Shown: piece after piece, positions 1 through 7,354 of the stretch
Numbering within the stretch: the first letter of the stretch is position 1
Layout: each line of letters begins with the position of its first letter
NCBI GenBank assembly: GCA_003972865.1
Contig: QOAX01000276.1
Span: forward strand, 1 to 22,034
Source of the DNA: Verrucomicrobiota bacterium
Lineage (GTDB): Bacteria; Verrucomicrobiota; Verrucomicrobiia; Limisphaerales; UBA1096
Length of the DNA stretch: 22,034 nt
Direction of reading: 5' to 3'
Program-made: the position numbers and the translations under genes
The notes under the pieces: generated by a model
Databases searched by the model: none
What the model was told of the DNA's origin: nothing
The model's input: only the letters and a program-made list of their open reading frames with translations

Positions 1-888
1 GACGTCGTGCTGGGCCACGATAACCTTGAAAGCTACCTCGACGGCCACCCGTACTTTGGCGTGACAACCGGTCGGGTGGCCAACCGCATCGCCAAGGGCA
101 AGTTCATTCTCGACGGGAAGGAATACACCTTGGCCATCAACAACGATCCTAATCATCTGCATGGTGGCACCGAGGGAATCGACAAAAAAGTTTGGTCCGC
201 CCGCGTGAGCAGGAGCAAGGCCGGCCCGGCGGTTGCCTTCAACTACACGAGCCCGGACGGCGAGGAAGGTTACCCCGGTAGCCTGAAGATGAAGGTCACC
301 TACACGCTCACCAACGATGACGAACTGCGAATCGACTACCTCGCCACCACCGACAAGGCGACCCCGGTAAACCTCACCAACCACGCCTACTGGAACCTCG
401 CAGGCAAGGGCACGATCCTCGATCACGTCCTGCACATAAACGCCGATCATTACACGCCGGTGGACGCGACCGGTATTCCGACCGGGGAAATCCTGAAGGT
501 CGACGACGTGATGAGCTTCATCAAGCCGACCGCCATCGGCGCGCGTATCGACAAACTCACCGGCGAGCCGGGCGGTTACGATCACAACTACTGCCTCAAC
601 AAGAAAGAGTTCGGCAGGTTGAGTTTGGCGGCGCGAGTTGAGGAATCGACGTCGGGTCGCGTGATCGAGATTTTCACTACCGAGCCGGGCATCCAGTTTT
701 ACACCGGCAACTTCCTCGATGGCACCGAGGTGGGCAAGGGAGGGCAACAGTACGAGTTCCGCAACGCACTTTGCCTGGAGACACAACACTTCCCGGATTC
801 CATCAATCATCCGCAGTTCCCGAACACCGTGCTGCGTCAGAAGCAAAAATACACGCATACCACCATCCACAAATTCAGCGTGAAATAA
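1..888 (+). CDS. galM: Aldose 1-epimerase (galactose mutarotase), 5' end cut off by window
   Basis: This enzyme interconverts the alpha and beta anomers of aldoses such as galactose and feeds the Leloir pathway. The reading frame is open from base 1, so the true start lies upstream. An internal GTG at 7 is not the real start. Numbering from that GTG, the family signatures are seen in order: GRVANRIAKG near 22-31, NHLHGG with the conserved His near 52, NLTNHAYWN with the catalytic His near 126, GGYDHNY near 189-195, and LCLETQHFPDS with the catalytic-base Glu near 259. Spacing against the well-studied Lactococcus enzyme (His96, His170, Glu304, from memory) suggests about 44 residues are missing at the N-terminus, which fits a normal length near 340. 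No signal peptide can be judged. The gene ends at a strong hairpin shared with convergent hisA. Identification is firm; the exact sugar preference is not visible. Confidence 0.95.
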   Translation, partial: DVVLGHDNLESYLDGHPYFGVTTGRVANRIAKGKFILDGKEYTLAINNDPNHLHGGTEGIDKKVWSARVSRSKAGPAVAFNYTSPDGEEGYPGSLKMKVTYTLTNDDELRIDYLATTDKATPVNLTNHAYWNLAGKGTILDHVLHINADHYTPVDATGIPTGEILKVDDVMSFIKPTAIGARIDKLTGEPGGYDHNYCLNKKEFGRLSLAARVEESTSGRVIEIFTTEPGIQFYTGNFLDGTEVGKGGQQYEFRNALCLETQHFPDSINHPQFPNTVLRQKQKYTHTTIHKFSVK

Positions 889-910
889 TTTCGCACGAAC
901 AATTTGAACT

Positions 911-937
911 GAAACCCCGCCAGCCAGGCGGGGTTTC
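911..937. terminator. Bidirectional hairpin terminator between galM and hisA
   Basis: There is a perfect 11-bp inverted repeat (arm GAAACCCCGCC at 911-921, matching arm at 927-937) with a 5-base loop. It lies in the 53-base gap between the convergent stop codons of galM and hisA. The arms begin and end with A- and T-rich bases, so a short U-run follows the stem in both directions. This is the usual look of a shared intrinsic terminator. Confidence 0.85.
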
Positions 938-941
938 TCAT

Positions 942-1712
942 TTAGCTGTCAGCCCGTTCCCGGTTGAAGGCGACGGCTTCCTCGTAGCGCACGCCATCGC
1001 CACCGAAGATGTCGAGCGCCGAGCCGATGGTGAGGTGCACCCGTCCTTGGCCAAGCTCCGTCACCCGCCGCAGATCGTCCATCGACCGTGCGCCGCCGGC
1101 GTACGTCGCCGGAATCGGCAAGTGCCCGGCGATCAACCGAACCAGTGTCTCGTCGATCCCTTGGCCAAGCCCCTCAACGTCGACGCCGTGAATGAGGAAT
1201 TCGTCGCACCGCTTGGCCAAGCTGCCCAGTGTGTCGGCGTTCACGCGCAACTCGGTGAAGGTTTGCCAGCGATCGGTCACGACGAAGTGTTCGTCGCCGC
1301 GCCGCCGGCAACTCAGATCCAGCACGAGCCGAGCTTGGCCAACCGCTTGGCCAAGCTGCTTAAGTCGATCCTCATCGAGTTTGCCGTCGCGAAACAGCCA
1401 CGAGGTAACGATCACGTGCGACGCCCCGGCGTCGATCCACTCAGCGGCATTGTCCGCCGTGACGCCGCCGCCGACCTGTAGTCCGCCCGGCCAGGCGGCG
1501 AGCGCCTCGCGGGCGGCATCGTCGTTGCCTTTACCAAGCCTGATCACGTGGCCGCCTCGCAGATTGTCCCGCCGGTACAGCTCCGCAAACCAGGCGGGCG
1601 GTTTTTCGGAGACGAAGTGGGTGCGCAGGGCATCCGGTTGGCTGTCGTCGATGGAGCCCCCGACGATCTGTTTCACCCTGCCTTCATGCAGGTCGATGCA
1701 CGGCCTGAACAC
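942..1712 (-). CDS. hisA: Phosphoribosylformimino-AICAR ribotide isomerase, eukaryotic (HIS6) type
   Basis: This is the ProFAR isomerase of histidine biosynthesis, an Amadori rearrangement in a cytosolic TIM barrel. The 256-residue protein matches the yeast HIS6-type branch rather than the usual bacterial HisA: CIDLHEGRVKQIVGGS at the start, then HVIRLGKGNDDAAREAL, LQVGGGVT, VIVTSWLF, LVLDLSCRR, WQTFTEL, LNADT-like VNADT, FLIHGVDVEGL, YAGGARSMDDL and GSALDIFGG. The catalytic Asp pair is expected at CIDLHEG and in the DVEG segment. The start is a GTG that places CIDLHEG five residues in, as in relatives. No other his genes are adjacent. Five copies of the TTGGCCAA palindrome lie inside the gene, coding for LGQ, VGQ or LAK. 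It is divergent from aroK across an 89-base gap. Confidence 0.9.
   Translation of the reverse strand: MFRPCIDLHEGRVKQIVGGSIDDSQPDALRTHFVSEKPPAWFAELYRRDNLRGGHVIRLGKGNDDAAREALAAWPGGLQVGGGVTADNAAEWIDAGASHVIVTSWLFRDGKLDEDRLKQLGQAVGQARLVLDLSCRRRGDEHFVVTDRWQTFTELRVNADTLGSLAKRCDEFLIHGVDVEGLGQGIDETLVRLIAGHLPIPATYAGGARSMDDLRRVTELGQGRVHLTIGSALDIFGGDGVRYEEAVAFNRERADS
1334..1355. repeat. Palindrome doublet, 12-bp centre spacing (in hisA)
   Basis: CTTGGCCAAC at 1334-1343 is followed by CTTGGCCAAG at 1346-1355, with two bases between. On the coding (minus) strand the doublet reads Leu-Gly-Gln-Ala-Val-Gly-Gln-Ala. A second doublet with the same spacing lies in queG at 2650-2671. Confidence 0.85.
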
Positions 1713-1801
1713 GCGGCGAGCCTACGGGCGCTTGGCCAAGCGGTCGAGTTTAGGTGGCGGCAATTTGTCAAAAAGGCGCGAGTCGCGGCCTTGGTTGCCG
1801 T

Positions 1802-2353
1802 ATGATCCCTGCCGTGGGTGACGAGCGACAGATCTGCAACATCGCGCTGACCGGCTTCATGGGCTGCGGCAAGTCCGCCGTGGGGAGGGTGGTCGCCAAG
1901 CTCGCCGGGTTTGAGCTTCTCGATACTGACCAGTTCATCGAGGAGCACGTCGGCATGAGCATCCCGCGAATTTTCGAGGAGCACGGCGAGGAGACTTTCC
2001 GCCGGTACGAGCGGGAGGTGGTCGTGCGGCTGGCGGAGCGCGAGAACACCGTCATCTCGACTGGCGGCGGTCTGTTGGTGGACACCGAAAACATGGACAC
2101 CATGAAGCAATACGCGATGGTGTTCTGCCTGTGGGCCTCGCCGGAATCGATCTGGCGTCGTGTCAAGGGGCAGTCGCACCGGCCGCTGCTCAACACCGAC
2201 GATCCCAAGCAGCGCATCATTGATCTGCTCGAGGAGCGCAAACCGGCTTACGGTCGCTCTGACATGCTCATCAACACCGAGTACCGCTCCGCCAGGGACG
2301 TCGCCTACCTGATCCTCAGCCAGTTTCGTCAGGCGGCACCCAAGGCGCCATGA
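1802..2353 (+). CDS. aroK: Shikimate kinase
   Basis: The enzyme phosphorylates shikimate at the 3-hydroxyl with ATP, the fifth step of the chorismate pathway. The 183-residue protein carries the Walker A P-loop GFMGCGKS (18-25), the DTD shikimate/Mg site (Asp41, Asp43), Arg at FRRYE (67-68), the STGGG glycine triplet (86-90), the lid Arg in HRPLL (127) and the ERKPAY motif (145-150). Length is normal for a single-domain AroK; there is no AroB fusion. The ATG at 1802 was chosen. An upstream in-frame GTG at 1754 would add 16 residues with no conserved content. No clear Shine-Dalgarno is visible. The stop overlaps the start of queG (ATGA), which suggests translational coupling. A copy of the palindrome (1731-1740) sits in the upstream region shared with hisA. 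Confidence 0.93.
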   Translation: MIPAVGDERQICNIALTGFMGCGKSAVGRVVAKLAGFELLDTDQFIEEHVGMSIPRIFEEHGEETFRRYEREVVVRLAERENTVISTGGGLLVDTENMDTMKQYAMVFCLWASPESIWRRVKGQSHRPLLNTDDPKQRIIDLLEERKPAYGRSDMLINTEYRSARDVAYLILSQFRQAAPKAP

Positions 2354-3381
2354 AGGCGGCCATCCGCCAGCATGCACTTGAGCTGGGCTTCGACGACTGC
2401 CGCTTCACCACCGCCGAGCCGCCGGAGAGTTCGGAGCAATTCCTGAAGTGGCTCGGGGGCCAATGCCACGGCACGATGGACTGGATGGAGCAAAACGCGA
2501 CCAAGCGGGTCGACCCGCAACTCGTCCTCGAGGGTGCGCGGTCGGTCATCACGCTGGCGGCGAGTTACGGCCAGGGCAATGACGCACCAGCAAAGCCAAG
2601 CCAAGGCGTCATCGCCCGGTACGCGCGTTACGCGGATTACCACGACGCACTTGGCCAAGTGCTTGGCCAACTGACCGCGCGGGTGCAGTCGCTCGTCGGC
2701 GAGGGCGTGCGATCGCTTTGGTACGTGGACACCGGGCCGATCCTCGAGCGCGACCTTGGCCAGCGTGCCGGCCTTGGCTTCATTGGCAAACACACCAACC
2801 TCATCAGCCGCCGGCTCGGCAACTGGTTTTTCATCTCCGAAATCGTGACGACCGCCGAGTTGGAGCCGGATGAGCCGGAGCGCAACCACTGCGGCAAATG
2901 TACGAGCTGCATCGACGCCTGCCCGACCGGGGCGATCACCGCGCCGTTCCAACTCGACGCCCGCCGCTGCATCTCCTACCTGACCATCGAGTTGAAAGGC
3001 CCGATCCCGGAGGAGTTCCGCCCGGCAATCGGCAACCGGATTTACGGCTGCGACGACTGTCTCGACGCCTGCCCGTGGAACCGCTTCGCCGGCGAGGGCC
3101 GCTTGATGGCGCCGCACCGGCGTGACGACCTTGGCCAAGCAGACTTGATCGAGTTGCTGGCGCTGGACGACGACGGTTTCCGCGCCAAGTTTCGCGGCAC
3201 GCCGATGCAGCGAACCAAGCGCCGGGGCGTGCTGCGAAATGTCTGCGTGGCGCTGGGCAACGTCGGCGACGCCACAGCGATCCCGCCGCTCGAGCGCGCC
3301 GCCGCTGATCCCGAGCCGTTGATTGCCGAGCACGCCCAATGGGCTCTTGGCCAAGTGAAGCAGCGTTGCGGCCCGAATTAA
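2350..3381 (+). CDS. queG: Epoxyqueuosine reductase
   Basis: This cobalamin- and iron-sulfur-dependent enzyme performs the last step of queuosine synthesis on tRNA, reducing epoxyqueuosine to queuosine. The 343-residue protein shows the substrate/cobalamin-site motif YVDTGPILER with the catalytic Asp near 127. Two ferredoxin-like clusters follow: CGKCTSCIDACP (Cys181, 184, 187, 191) and CDDCLDACPW (Cys234, 237, 241), plus Cys207. A short HEAT-like C-terminal segment (about 286-340), typical of the family, ends the protein. Its start codon overlaps the aroK stop by four bases, so the two are probably one transcript. The gene holds four TTGGCCAA palindromes, all read as Leu-Gly-Gln, including a doublet at residues 101-107. 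Identification is strong. Confidence 0.95.
   Translation: MKAAIRQHALELGFDDCRFTTAEPPESSEQFLKWLGGQCHGTMDWMEQNATKRVDPQLVLEGARSVITLAASYGQGNDAPAKPSQGVIARYARYADYHDALGQVLGQLTARVQSLVGEGVRSLWYVDTGPILERDLGQRAGLGFIGKHTNLISRRLGNWFFISEIVTTAELEPDEPERNHCGKCTSCIDACPTGAITAPFQLDARRCISYLTIELKGPIPEEFRPAIGNRIYGCDDCLDACPWNRFAGEGRLMAPHRRDDLGQADLIELLALDDDGFRAKFRGTPMQRTKRRGVLRNVCVALGNVGDATAIPPLERAAADPEPLIAEHAQWALGQVKQRCGPN
2647..2671. repeat. 16-bp perfect palindrome plus second copy, doublet in queG
   Basis: GCACTTGGCCAAGTGC (2647-2662) is a perfect 16-bp palindrome. It is directly followed by a second core, CTTGGCCAAC at 2662-2671. The core centres are 12 bp apart, as in the hisA doublet. It codes for Ala-Leu-Gly-Gln-Val-Leu-Gly-Gln. 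Confidence 0.85.
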
Positions 3382-3391
3382 TGGCATTTTG

Positions 3392-3406
3392 CCCGTTTTT
3401 TACGGG
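3392..3406 (+). other. Small hairpin after queG, doubtful terminator
   Basis: CCCGT and ACGGG form a 5-bp stem with a five-T loop, 10 bases after the queG stop. The stem is short and no U-run follows it, so it is at best a weak terminator or pause site. The next gene is on the same strand, so read-through is likely. Confidence 0.25.
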
Positions 3407-3442
3407 TTGCAATCGGACTGTCGAGGGGTATCTTCCCCCGAC

Positions 3443-3826
3443 GTGACACCGAGGGCTCCCCATTCAGCCGGGCTGGTTTCCGCTGTGCTGCTTGGCTTGG
3501 TCGGGGCTGGATGCCAGGCACTACAGCAGGTTGATTGGGACGGGCGCATCGGTCAGTTCAGTTACGAGCAGGCTGTGGCGGAACTGGGCCGGCCGGTTGA
3601 GGAAACGGAACTTTCGGGCGACATGCGGCGGGCCGAGTGGATTACCAACTCGGGCGTCTCGACGGGTCGTGCGCTGGTTGGGGCCGGTTACCAACGGCGG
3701 ACAATGGGCGTAGTGCCGCTGGAGCCGACGGAGATTCACCGGCTGCGGGATCGGTATCTGCGTTTGACTTTTGACAGGGCCGGGCGAATGGTCGCTTGGG
3801 AAAACGGGACAAAGACAGGAGACTAA
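3443..3826 (+). CDS. Small lipoprotein-like exported protein, possibly BamE/SmpA-like fold
   Basis: I cannot name this 127-residue protein. It starts with a basic stretch and a hydrophobic run (VSAVLLGLVGAGC) ending at Cys24. This looks like a lipoprotein signal, though the residue at -3 is Gly, so the lipobox is weak. The mature part has YEQAVAELGRPVEE followed by AEWITNSG and later LRLTFDRAGRMVAWENG. That order (helix with a Leu-Gly-x-Pro turn, then strands ending in a Phe-Asp-x-x-Gly turn) recalls small envelope proteins of the BamE/SmpA type; this is inference only. The GTG at 3443 was chosen because it puts the signal at the N-terminus. A TTG at 3389 would add 18 residues. The purine run GAGGGG lies somewhat far upstream (3423-3428). 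The stop is one base before the next start, so the two genes are probably co-transcribed. Confidence 0.6.
   Translation: MTPRAPHSAGLVSAVLLGLVGAGCQALQQVDWDGRIGQFSYEQAVAELGRPVEETELSGDMRRAEWITNSGVSTGRALVGAGYQRRTMGVVPLEPTEIHRLRDRYLRLTFDRAGRMVAWENGTKTGD
3817..3821 (+). promoter_or_regulatory. Shine-Dalgarno for the prepilin-like gene
   Basis: AGGAG lies six bases before the ATG at 3828 and overlaps the end of the preceding gene. It supports 3828, not the upstream in-frame start at 3771, as the start of the prepilin-like protein. It is one of the few clear Shine-Dalgarno sequences in the window. Confidence 0.8.
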
Positions 3827-3827
3827 A

Positions 3828-4673
3828 ATGAAGACAAACAGAACGAGGGGTTTTACGTTGATCGAGTTGCTGGTGGTGATCGCCATCATCGCGATCCTGG
3901 CCAGTTTGCTGCTGCCGGCGCTGGCCAAGGCCAAAAGCCAGGCGTACCAGAGCATTTGCCTGAACAACTTCAAGCAGCTCGGCATCATGATGCAATTGTA
4001 TGCGGACGACAATGAGGACAGCGTTGTGCATAATGGCAACGGACAAATGCGCCTGACCTGGGTGGGGGGTGTTTTTTCCAGCCGGCCGGAGGATGCCGGC
4101 AAGCCGGAGATGCTGATCGATAAGAGGCTTTCGCTGTTCGGCCAGTACATCAAGACCACGGGCATTTACCGCTGTCCCTCCGACAAAAGCACCATCATCG
4201 TGAGGGATCCTATTTCAAGGAGGATGACCCCGAAGCCGCGCCTGCGCAGCTACTCACTCAATAGCTTCGTCGGTTGGGACACGAATACCCGAGGCGCAGG
4301 CGAACCGGCCTATCGGAACCAGCCTGACACGCGTTACCAGAGTTACCTCAAGATGTCCGATTCCGCAAAGGGGCCTTCAGAACTGTTCACCTTTATCGAG
4401 GTACATCCGGTGAGCCTGTGCCGGCCTTTTTTTGGACATCACATGAGACAGAGTTTCTATCATGTGCCGGCCGGTTATCACAACGGCAAGGCGGCGTTGG
4501 GATACATCGATGGCGGCTCAAGGGTAAACGAATGGAATCATCAACAAACGAAGGATTTGATGACAATGACCACGGGCAATCACTGGGGCAATCACAGCCA
4601 CGGAAATTTCCGCAATACGGACGTTATCTGGCTGCAGGAACGGGCCACCGTCCTCAAGGGACGTCGCCGTTAG
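3828..4673 (+). CDS. Prepilin-like protein with type IV N-terminal cleavage/methylation motif
   Basis: The 281-residue protein opens with a short basic leader and the prepilin peptidase site RG/FTLIELLVVIAIIA (cleavage after Gly8, Glu five residues into the mature protein). A single hydrophobic helix follows, then the common continuation LLPALAKAKSQA and CLNNFKQLGIMMQLYADDN. Later motifs are YRCPSDKS near the middle and HNGKAALGYIDGGS towards the end, matching the His/Asp-Gly element seen in many pseudopilin-like proteins of Verrucomicrobia, Lentisphaerae and Planctomycetes. Such proteins are expanded in these phyla and often sit alone, as here, with no secretion or pilus genes nearby. The role is therefore uncertain: a cell-surface or type II secretion-like pseudopilin is likely. 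Its stop overlaps the convergent glycosyltransferase stop by four bases. Confidence 0.85.
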   Translation: MKTNRTRGFTLIELLVVIAIIAILASLLLPALAKAKSQAYQSICLNNFKQLGIMMQLYADDNEDSVVHNGNGQMRLTWVGGVFSSRPEDAGKPEMLIDKRLSLFGQYIKTTGIYRCPSDKSTIIVRDPISRRMTPKPRLRSYSLNSFVGWDTNTRGAGEPAYRNQPDTRYQSYLKMSDSAKGPSELFTFIEVHPVSLCRPFFGHHMRQSFYHVPAGYHNGKAALGYIDGGSRVNEWNHQQTKDLMTMTTGNHWGNHSHGNFRNTDVIWLQERATVLKGRRR

Positions 4674-5989
4674 GGTTTCTCCTCCATTCGGCGAAACTGC
4701 CGCAGCAAATCCACCGCGCTGCCCGAACTTGGACGCGGCAGGCCCATCCACTCAAGCAGCTTGATTGCAGCCACTTCGACCTCCGCCGGGCCATGGATTT
4801 CATCCCGTGCAAAGTTCAAAAACTTCATTAGGCGGAAGGCATTGAACCAGCGGAAAAACCGCTTGCGGAACGCGCCCGAGTCGCCCGAGTTGGCCCGGAT
4901 TTCCTGCACGACTGACCCGGTGAAATCCTCCCCCAAAAACCGGGCCATCGCCTCGGGCGCGTCACTGCTGGGGTTGCCGGTTTCCCACAGTGCCCCCACC
5001 TGGCCAAGCAGCCATTGCACGTCGCGGTACGCTTGCAGTGGGTAGGTGGCCAGCTTGCCGTTGGCCACGTAGTCGCCGATTGCCTTGCCGGTGCCGAACG
5101 GCACACGGTCGGATAGGCGTGGCGAGGGGTGCACGGTGACGCCGGTCAGTTCTGTCACCTGGCCGAGCCAGCTGATCTTCTGTAGAAAGTAAAAATCCTC
5201 CCCGGCTTGACGGCGGTTCATGCCGCCCTGTTTCACGTAGGCCCATGCACGAACCGCCATAGCCGAGCCGATGGTGTGGAAGCCGTACGGGAAACCGATG
5301 AACTTCTGCGCACGGACGTGATAGCGCAAATGCAGCTCGTAGGCGGCGATGCCATCGAACACCGCCTGGCCCGGCGCCCTGCCGCCGAAGCCAAGCGCAG
5401 CCCACTCGCCGGCGTCAAGCGGGTGCTCGAAGTGGATGCTGCACCCTGGCGCATCCGGCTGCGTGCCGAAGTGCGACTCGATGCCGGTGAAGTAATTGGC
5501 GGAGCAACGGCAGTCGGCATCGTAGCAGACGAGCAGGCCGTCCTCCGCCTGGCCAACGTCGGCGAGCCGCCGCAGTGCCTCGTCCATACCGGTCTTGCGC
5601 GCCTGGCCGACGCCGGCGTGTCTGGGCGGCAGGTCTGGCAGATGCAGCAGGTGGATGGGCAGCCAGTAGTCGCCTCGCCCGGCCAGCCAGTCGGTGGCTT
5701 GACCGAGGGTGTGCTGGTTTTGACGGGCCACCTCTGCGGAATTTTTTTCAGAGCCGTTGATGACGACGATCACCTCCGCTTGGCCAAGCGGAGGCTCGCA
5801 GTCGGCCAAGCGCCCGAGTGCGCCGGCGAGGTCCGGTTCGTTGTGGCAGGGGATGACGACGACCATTCGCAAGTCGGGATGCGGCTTGGCCTCGATCAAC
5901 CGCGGGCTGGCCGATTTCTGCAGATACTGTACGTGGGTTGCTGCCACTTGGCGTCTGGCCAATCTGGCGTCTGGTGGCCGCTCGTTCAA
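4670..5989 (-). CDS. Family 2 (GT-A) glycosyltransferase
   Basis: This is a probable nucleotide-sugar-dependent glycosyltransferase acting at the cytosolic face. Signatures are VVVIPCHNE (43-51), the nucleotide-binding opening of GT2 enzymes, VIVVINGS (73-80), the DxD metal site in CYDADC (Asp157, Asp159), a conserved KFIGFPYGFHTIGSAMAVR acceptor-side segment and the GED-type catalytic-base motif AGEDFYFLQ (263-265). No membrane helix is evident, so it is a soluble or peripheral enzyme of about 439 residues. The extra C-terminal 150 residues are not recognised. The start at 5989 is a TTG with no visible Shine-Dalgarno. An ATG at 5866 (Met42, right before VVVIPCHNE) is an alternative. The gene is alone on its strand here. 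It contains a 22-bp perfect palindrome. Sugar donor and product cannot be told. Confidence 0.8.
   Translation of the reverse strand: MNERPPDARLARRQVAATHVQYLQKSASPRLIEAKPHPDLRMVVVIPCHNEPDLAGALGRLADCEPPLGQAEVIVVINGSEKNSAEVARQNQHTLGQATDWLAGRGDYWLPIHLLHLPDLPPRHAGVGQARKTGMDEALRRLADVGQAEDGLLVCYDADCRCSANYFTGIESHFGTQPDAPGCSIHFEHPLDAGEWAALGFGGRAPGQAVFDGIAAYELHLRYHVRAQKFIGFPYGFHTIGSAMAVRAWAYVKQGGMNRRQAGEDFYFLQKISWLGQVTELTGVTVHPSPRLSDRVPFGTGKAIGDYVANGKLATYPLQAYRDVQWLLGQVGALWETGNPSSDAPEAMARFLGEDFTGSVVQEIRANSGDSGAFRKRFFRWFNAFRLMKFLNFARDEIHGPAEVEVAAIKLLEWMGLPRPSSGSAVDLLRQFRRMEEKP
5773..5794. repeat. 22-bp perfect palindrome built on CTTGGCCAAG
   Basis: The left arm CCTCCGCTTGG (5773-5783) is matched base for base by its reverse complement at 5784-5794, with no spacer. 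It lies within the GT2 glycosyltransferase gene and codes there for Pro-Pro-Leu-Gly-Gln. It is the longest symmetric version of the dispersed palindrome in the window. Confidence 0.9.
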
Positions 5990-6098
5990 TGGAATAACCG
6001 AGGAGGTCGCCTAGATCGGCGGCGACTTGGCAATGATGAATATTCCAGGTGGCATTCTTGTCTGCTCGGCGTCACGCTTCCCAGAGGCTTTTCTTTTT

Positions 6099-7349
6099 AT
6101 GAAAACAATCAGGTTCATCATCCTCTTTGCCGTGGCGCTTGGCCAAGCGGCGCTTGGGCACGCGGAACTTCGCGCCGGGATTGCAGTGCGGGTTGTCACA
6201 CCTGAGCCGTTGCTGCCGGTTTCCGGCGGTGTTGGCCCGTCCAATCCGGTCACCCAAAAGAAGGGTGACCTCACGGTGCGGGCGTTGGTTCTCGAGAACG
6301 GTGGAACGCGGGTGGCGTTCGTCAGCACCGATTTTCTCGGCTTCCCCGCTGTGCTGGGCGACCGCGTCCGGCGGCAGGTGAAAACGATCCCTGCCGGGCA
6401 TATTTTAATCGGCGCGACGCATACACACAGCGCGCCCGACTGCTACGGTTTCCCCAATGGCAAGGGCGGCACAGACGCGGACCTCGGGTATCTCGACTTT
6501 GTCTGCAACAAGGCTGCCGAGGCCATCAACGAGGCGGTCGCCGGGCTGCAGTCGGCGTCGCTCAGGATCGCCACCGGCAAGGCCAACGGAAAGATCGCCT
6601 ACAACTACTACGCGCCGAAGCTGTACGACCCGCGCTGCAACGTGATGCAGGCAGTCGGCCGCGACGGCAAGCCGTTTGCCACACTGGTCAACTACGCCAT
6701 CCACCCGGAAGTGCTTGGCTCGAGCCGGGGCATTCTCAGCCCGGACATGGTCGGGCCGCTGTATGATCGCATCGCGGCGGGCGGCGGAGGCACCGGCATT
6801 TTCATGAACGGCGCACAGGGCGGCATGGTTACCGCCGACGTTCGCGGGCCGGACGGCAAAGACGTGCAGACCTGGGACGAGTGCCGCCGCATCGGCCACC
6901 TGCTCGCCGACGAGGCGCTGCGGATCATCAGCGGTTCAGACGTGCAAAAAAGTCTGAAGATCAGTTGCACATGGACGGATGTGACGCTGCCGGTCGACTC
7001 GCCGATGCTTCTGGCCATCATGAAAATGTCGCCGCTGCAACTGGCCAAGCCGGATGAAAAAACGATCACCACCCGTGTCAATTTGGTGCACGTTGGCGAT
7101 GCGCAGATTCTCACCATTCCCGGCGAGGCACTGCCGAACATCGGGTACTACCTCAAACGCAAAATGACGGGGCGGCACAACTTCCTGTTCGGCCTGACCA
7201 ACGACGCGCTGGGCTACATTTTGACCAAGGAGGACTGGAACAGCTTCGAGCGGTACGACTACGTCACCCGCACCAGTCTCGGCGAATCGACCGCCGAGAT
7301 TCTCATCCGCGAGTCGCTGCGCCTGGTCAACGAGACCCCCGCCGAGTAG
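6099..7349 (+). CDS. Secreted neutral/alkaline ceramidase-like hydrolase
   Basis: The 416-residue protein resembles the N-terminal catalytic domain of neutral/alkaline non-lysosomal ceramidases, zinc amidases that split the N-acyl bond of ceramide. Seen in order: a signal peptide (basic MKTIR, hydrophobic run, likely cut after LGHA at about 22), AGIAVRVVTPE, VSTDFLGF, the metal-site loop GATHTHSAPD (His108, His110), VNYAIHPEVLG (His202), FMNGAQGGM and IPGEALPNIG. It lacks the C-terminal domain of full ceramidases, so the substrate may well be another amide in environmental polymers; this domain is common as a stand-alone secreted protein in planctomycetes and Verrucomicrobia. The ATG at 6099 was chosen because it starts the signal peptide; a frame extension to 6027 adds non-signal residues. 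A palindrome copy (6138) lies in the signal-peptide codons. A short divergent gap separates it from the GT2 gene. Confidence 0.78.
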   Translation: MKTIRFIILFAVALGQAALGHAELRAGIAVRVVTPEPLLPVSGGVGPSNPVTQKKGDLTVRALVLENGGTRVAFVSTDFLGFPAVLGDRVRRQVKTIPAGHILIGATHTHSAPDCYGFPNGKGGTDADLGYLDFVCNKAAEAINEAVAGLQSASLRIATGKANGKIAYNYYAPKLYDPRCNVMQAVGRDGKPFATLVNYAIHPEVLGSSRGILSPDMVGPLYDRIAAGGGGTGIFMNGAQGGMVTADVRGPDGKDVQTWDECRRIGHLLADEALRIISGSDVQKSLKISCTWTDVTLPVDSPMLLAIMKMSPLQLAKPDEKTITTRVNLVHVGDAQILTIPGEALPNIGYYLKRKMTGRHNFLFGLTNDALGYILTKEDWNSFERYDYVTRTSLGESTAEILIRESLRLVNETPAE

Positions 7350-7354
7350 CCGCT

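Noticed and set aside
2329..3387. 352-codon open frame on - opposite queG
   Set aside because: queG has all iron-sulfur motifs; the antisense frame mirrors its codons.
4418..4831. 137-codon + frame overlapping the prepilin end
   Set aside because: Out of frame with the prepilin gene and antisense to the GT2 end; no motif.
6006..6026. GTCGCC/GGCGAC inverted repeat between GT2 and the ceramidase-like gene
   Set aside because: Six-bp stem with a nine-base loop in GC-rich DNA is within chance and no regulatory element is recognised.
6028..6060. Sigma-70-like promoter (TTGGCA box) before the ceramidase-like gene
   Set aside because: No acceptable -10 box at the right distance; promoters cannot be called by eye here.
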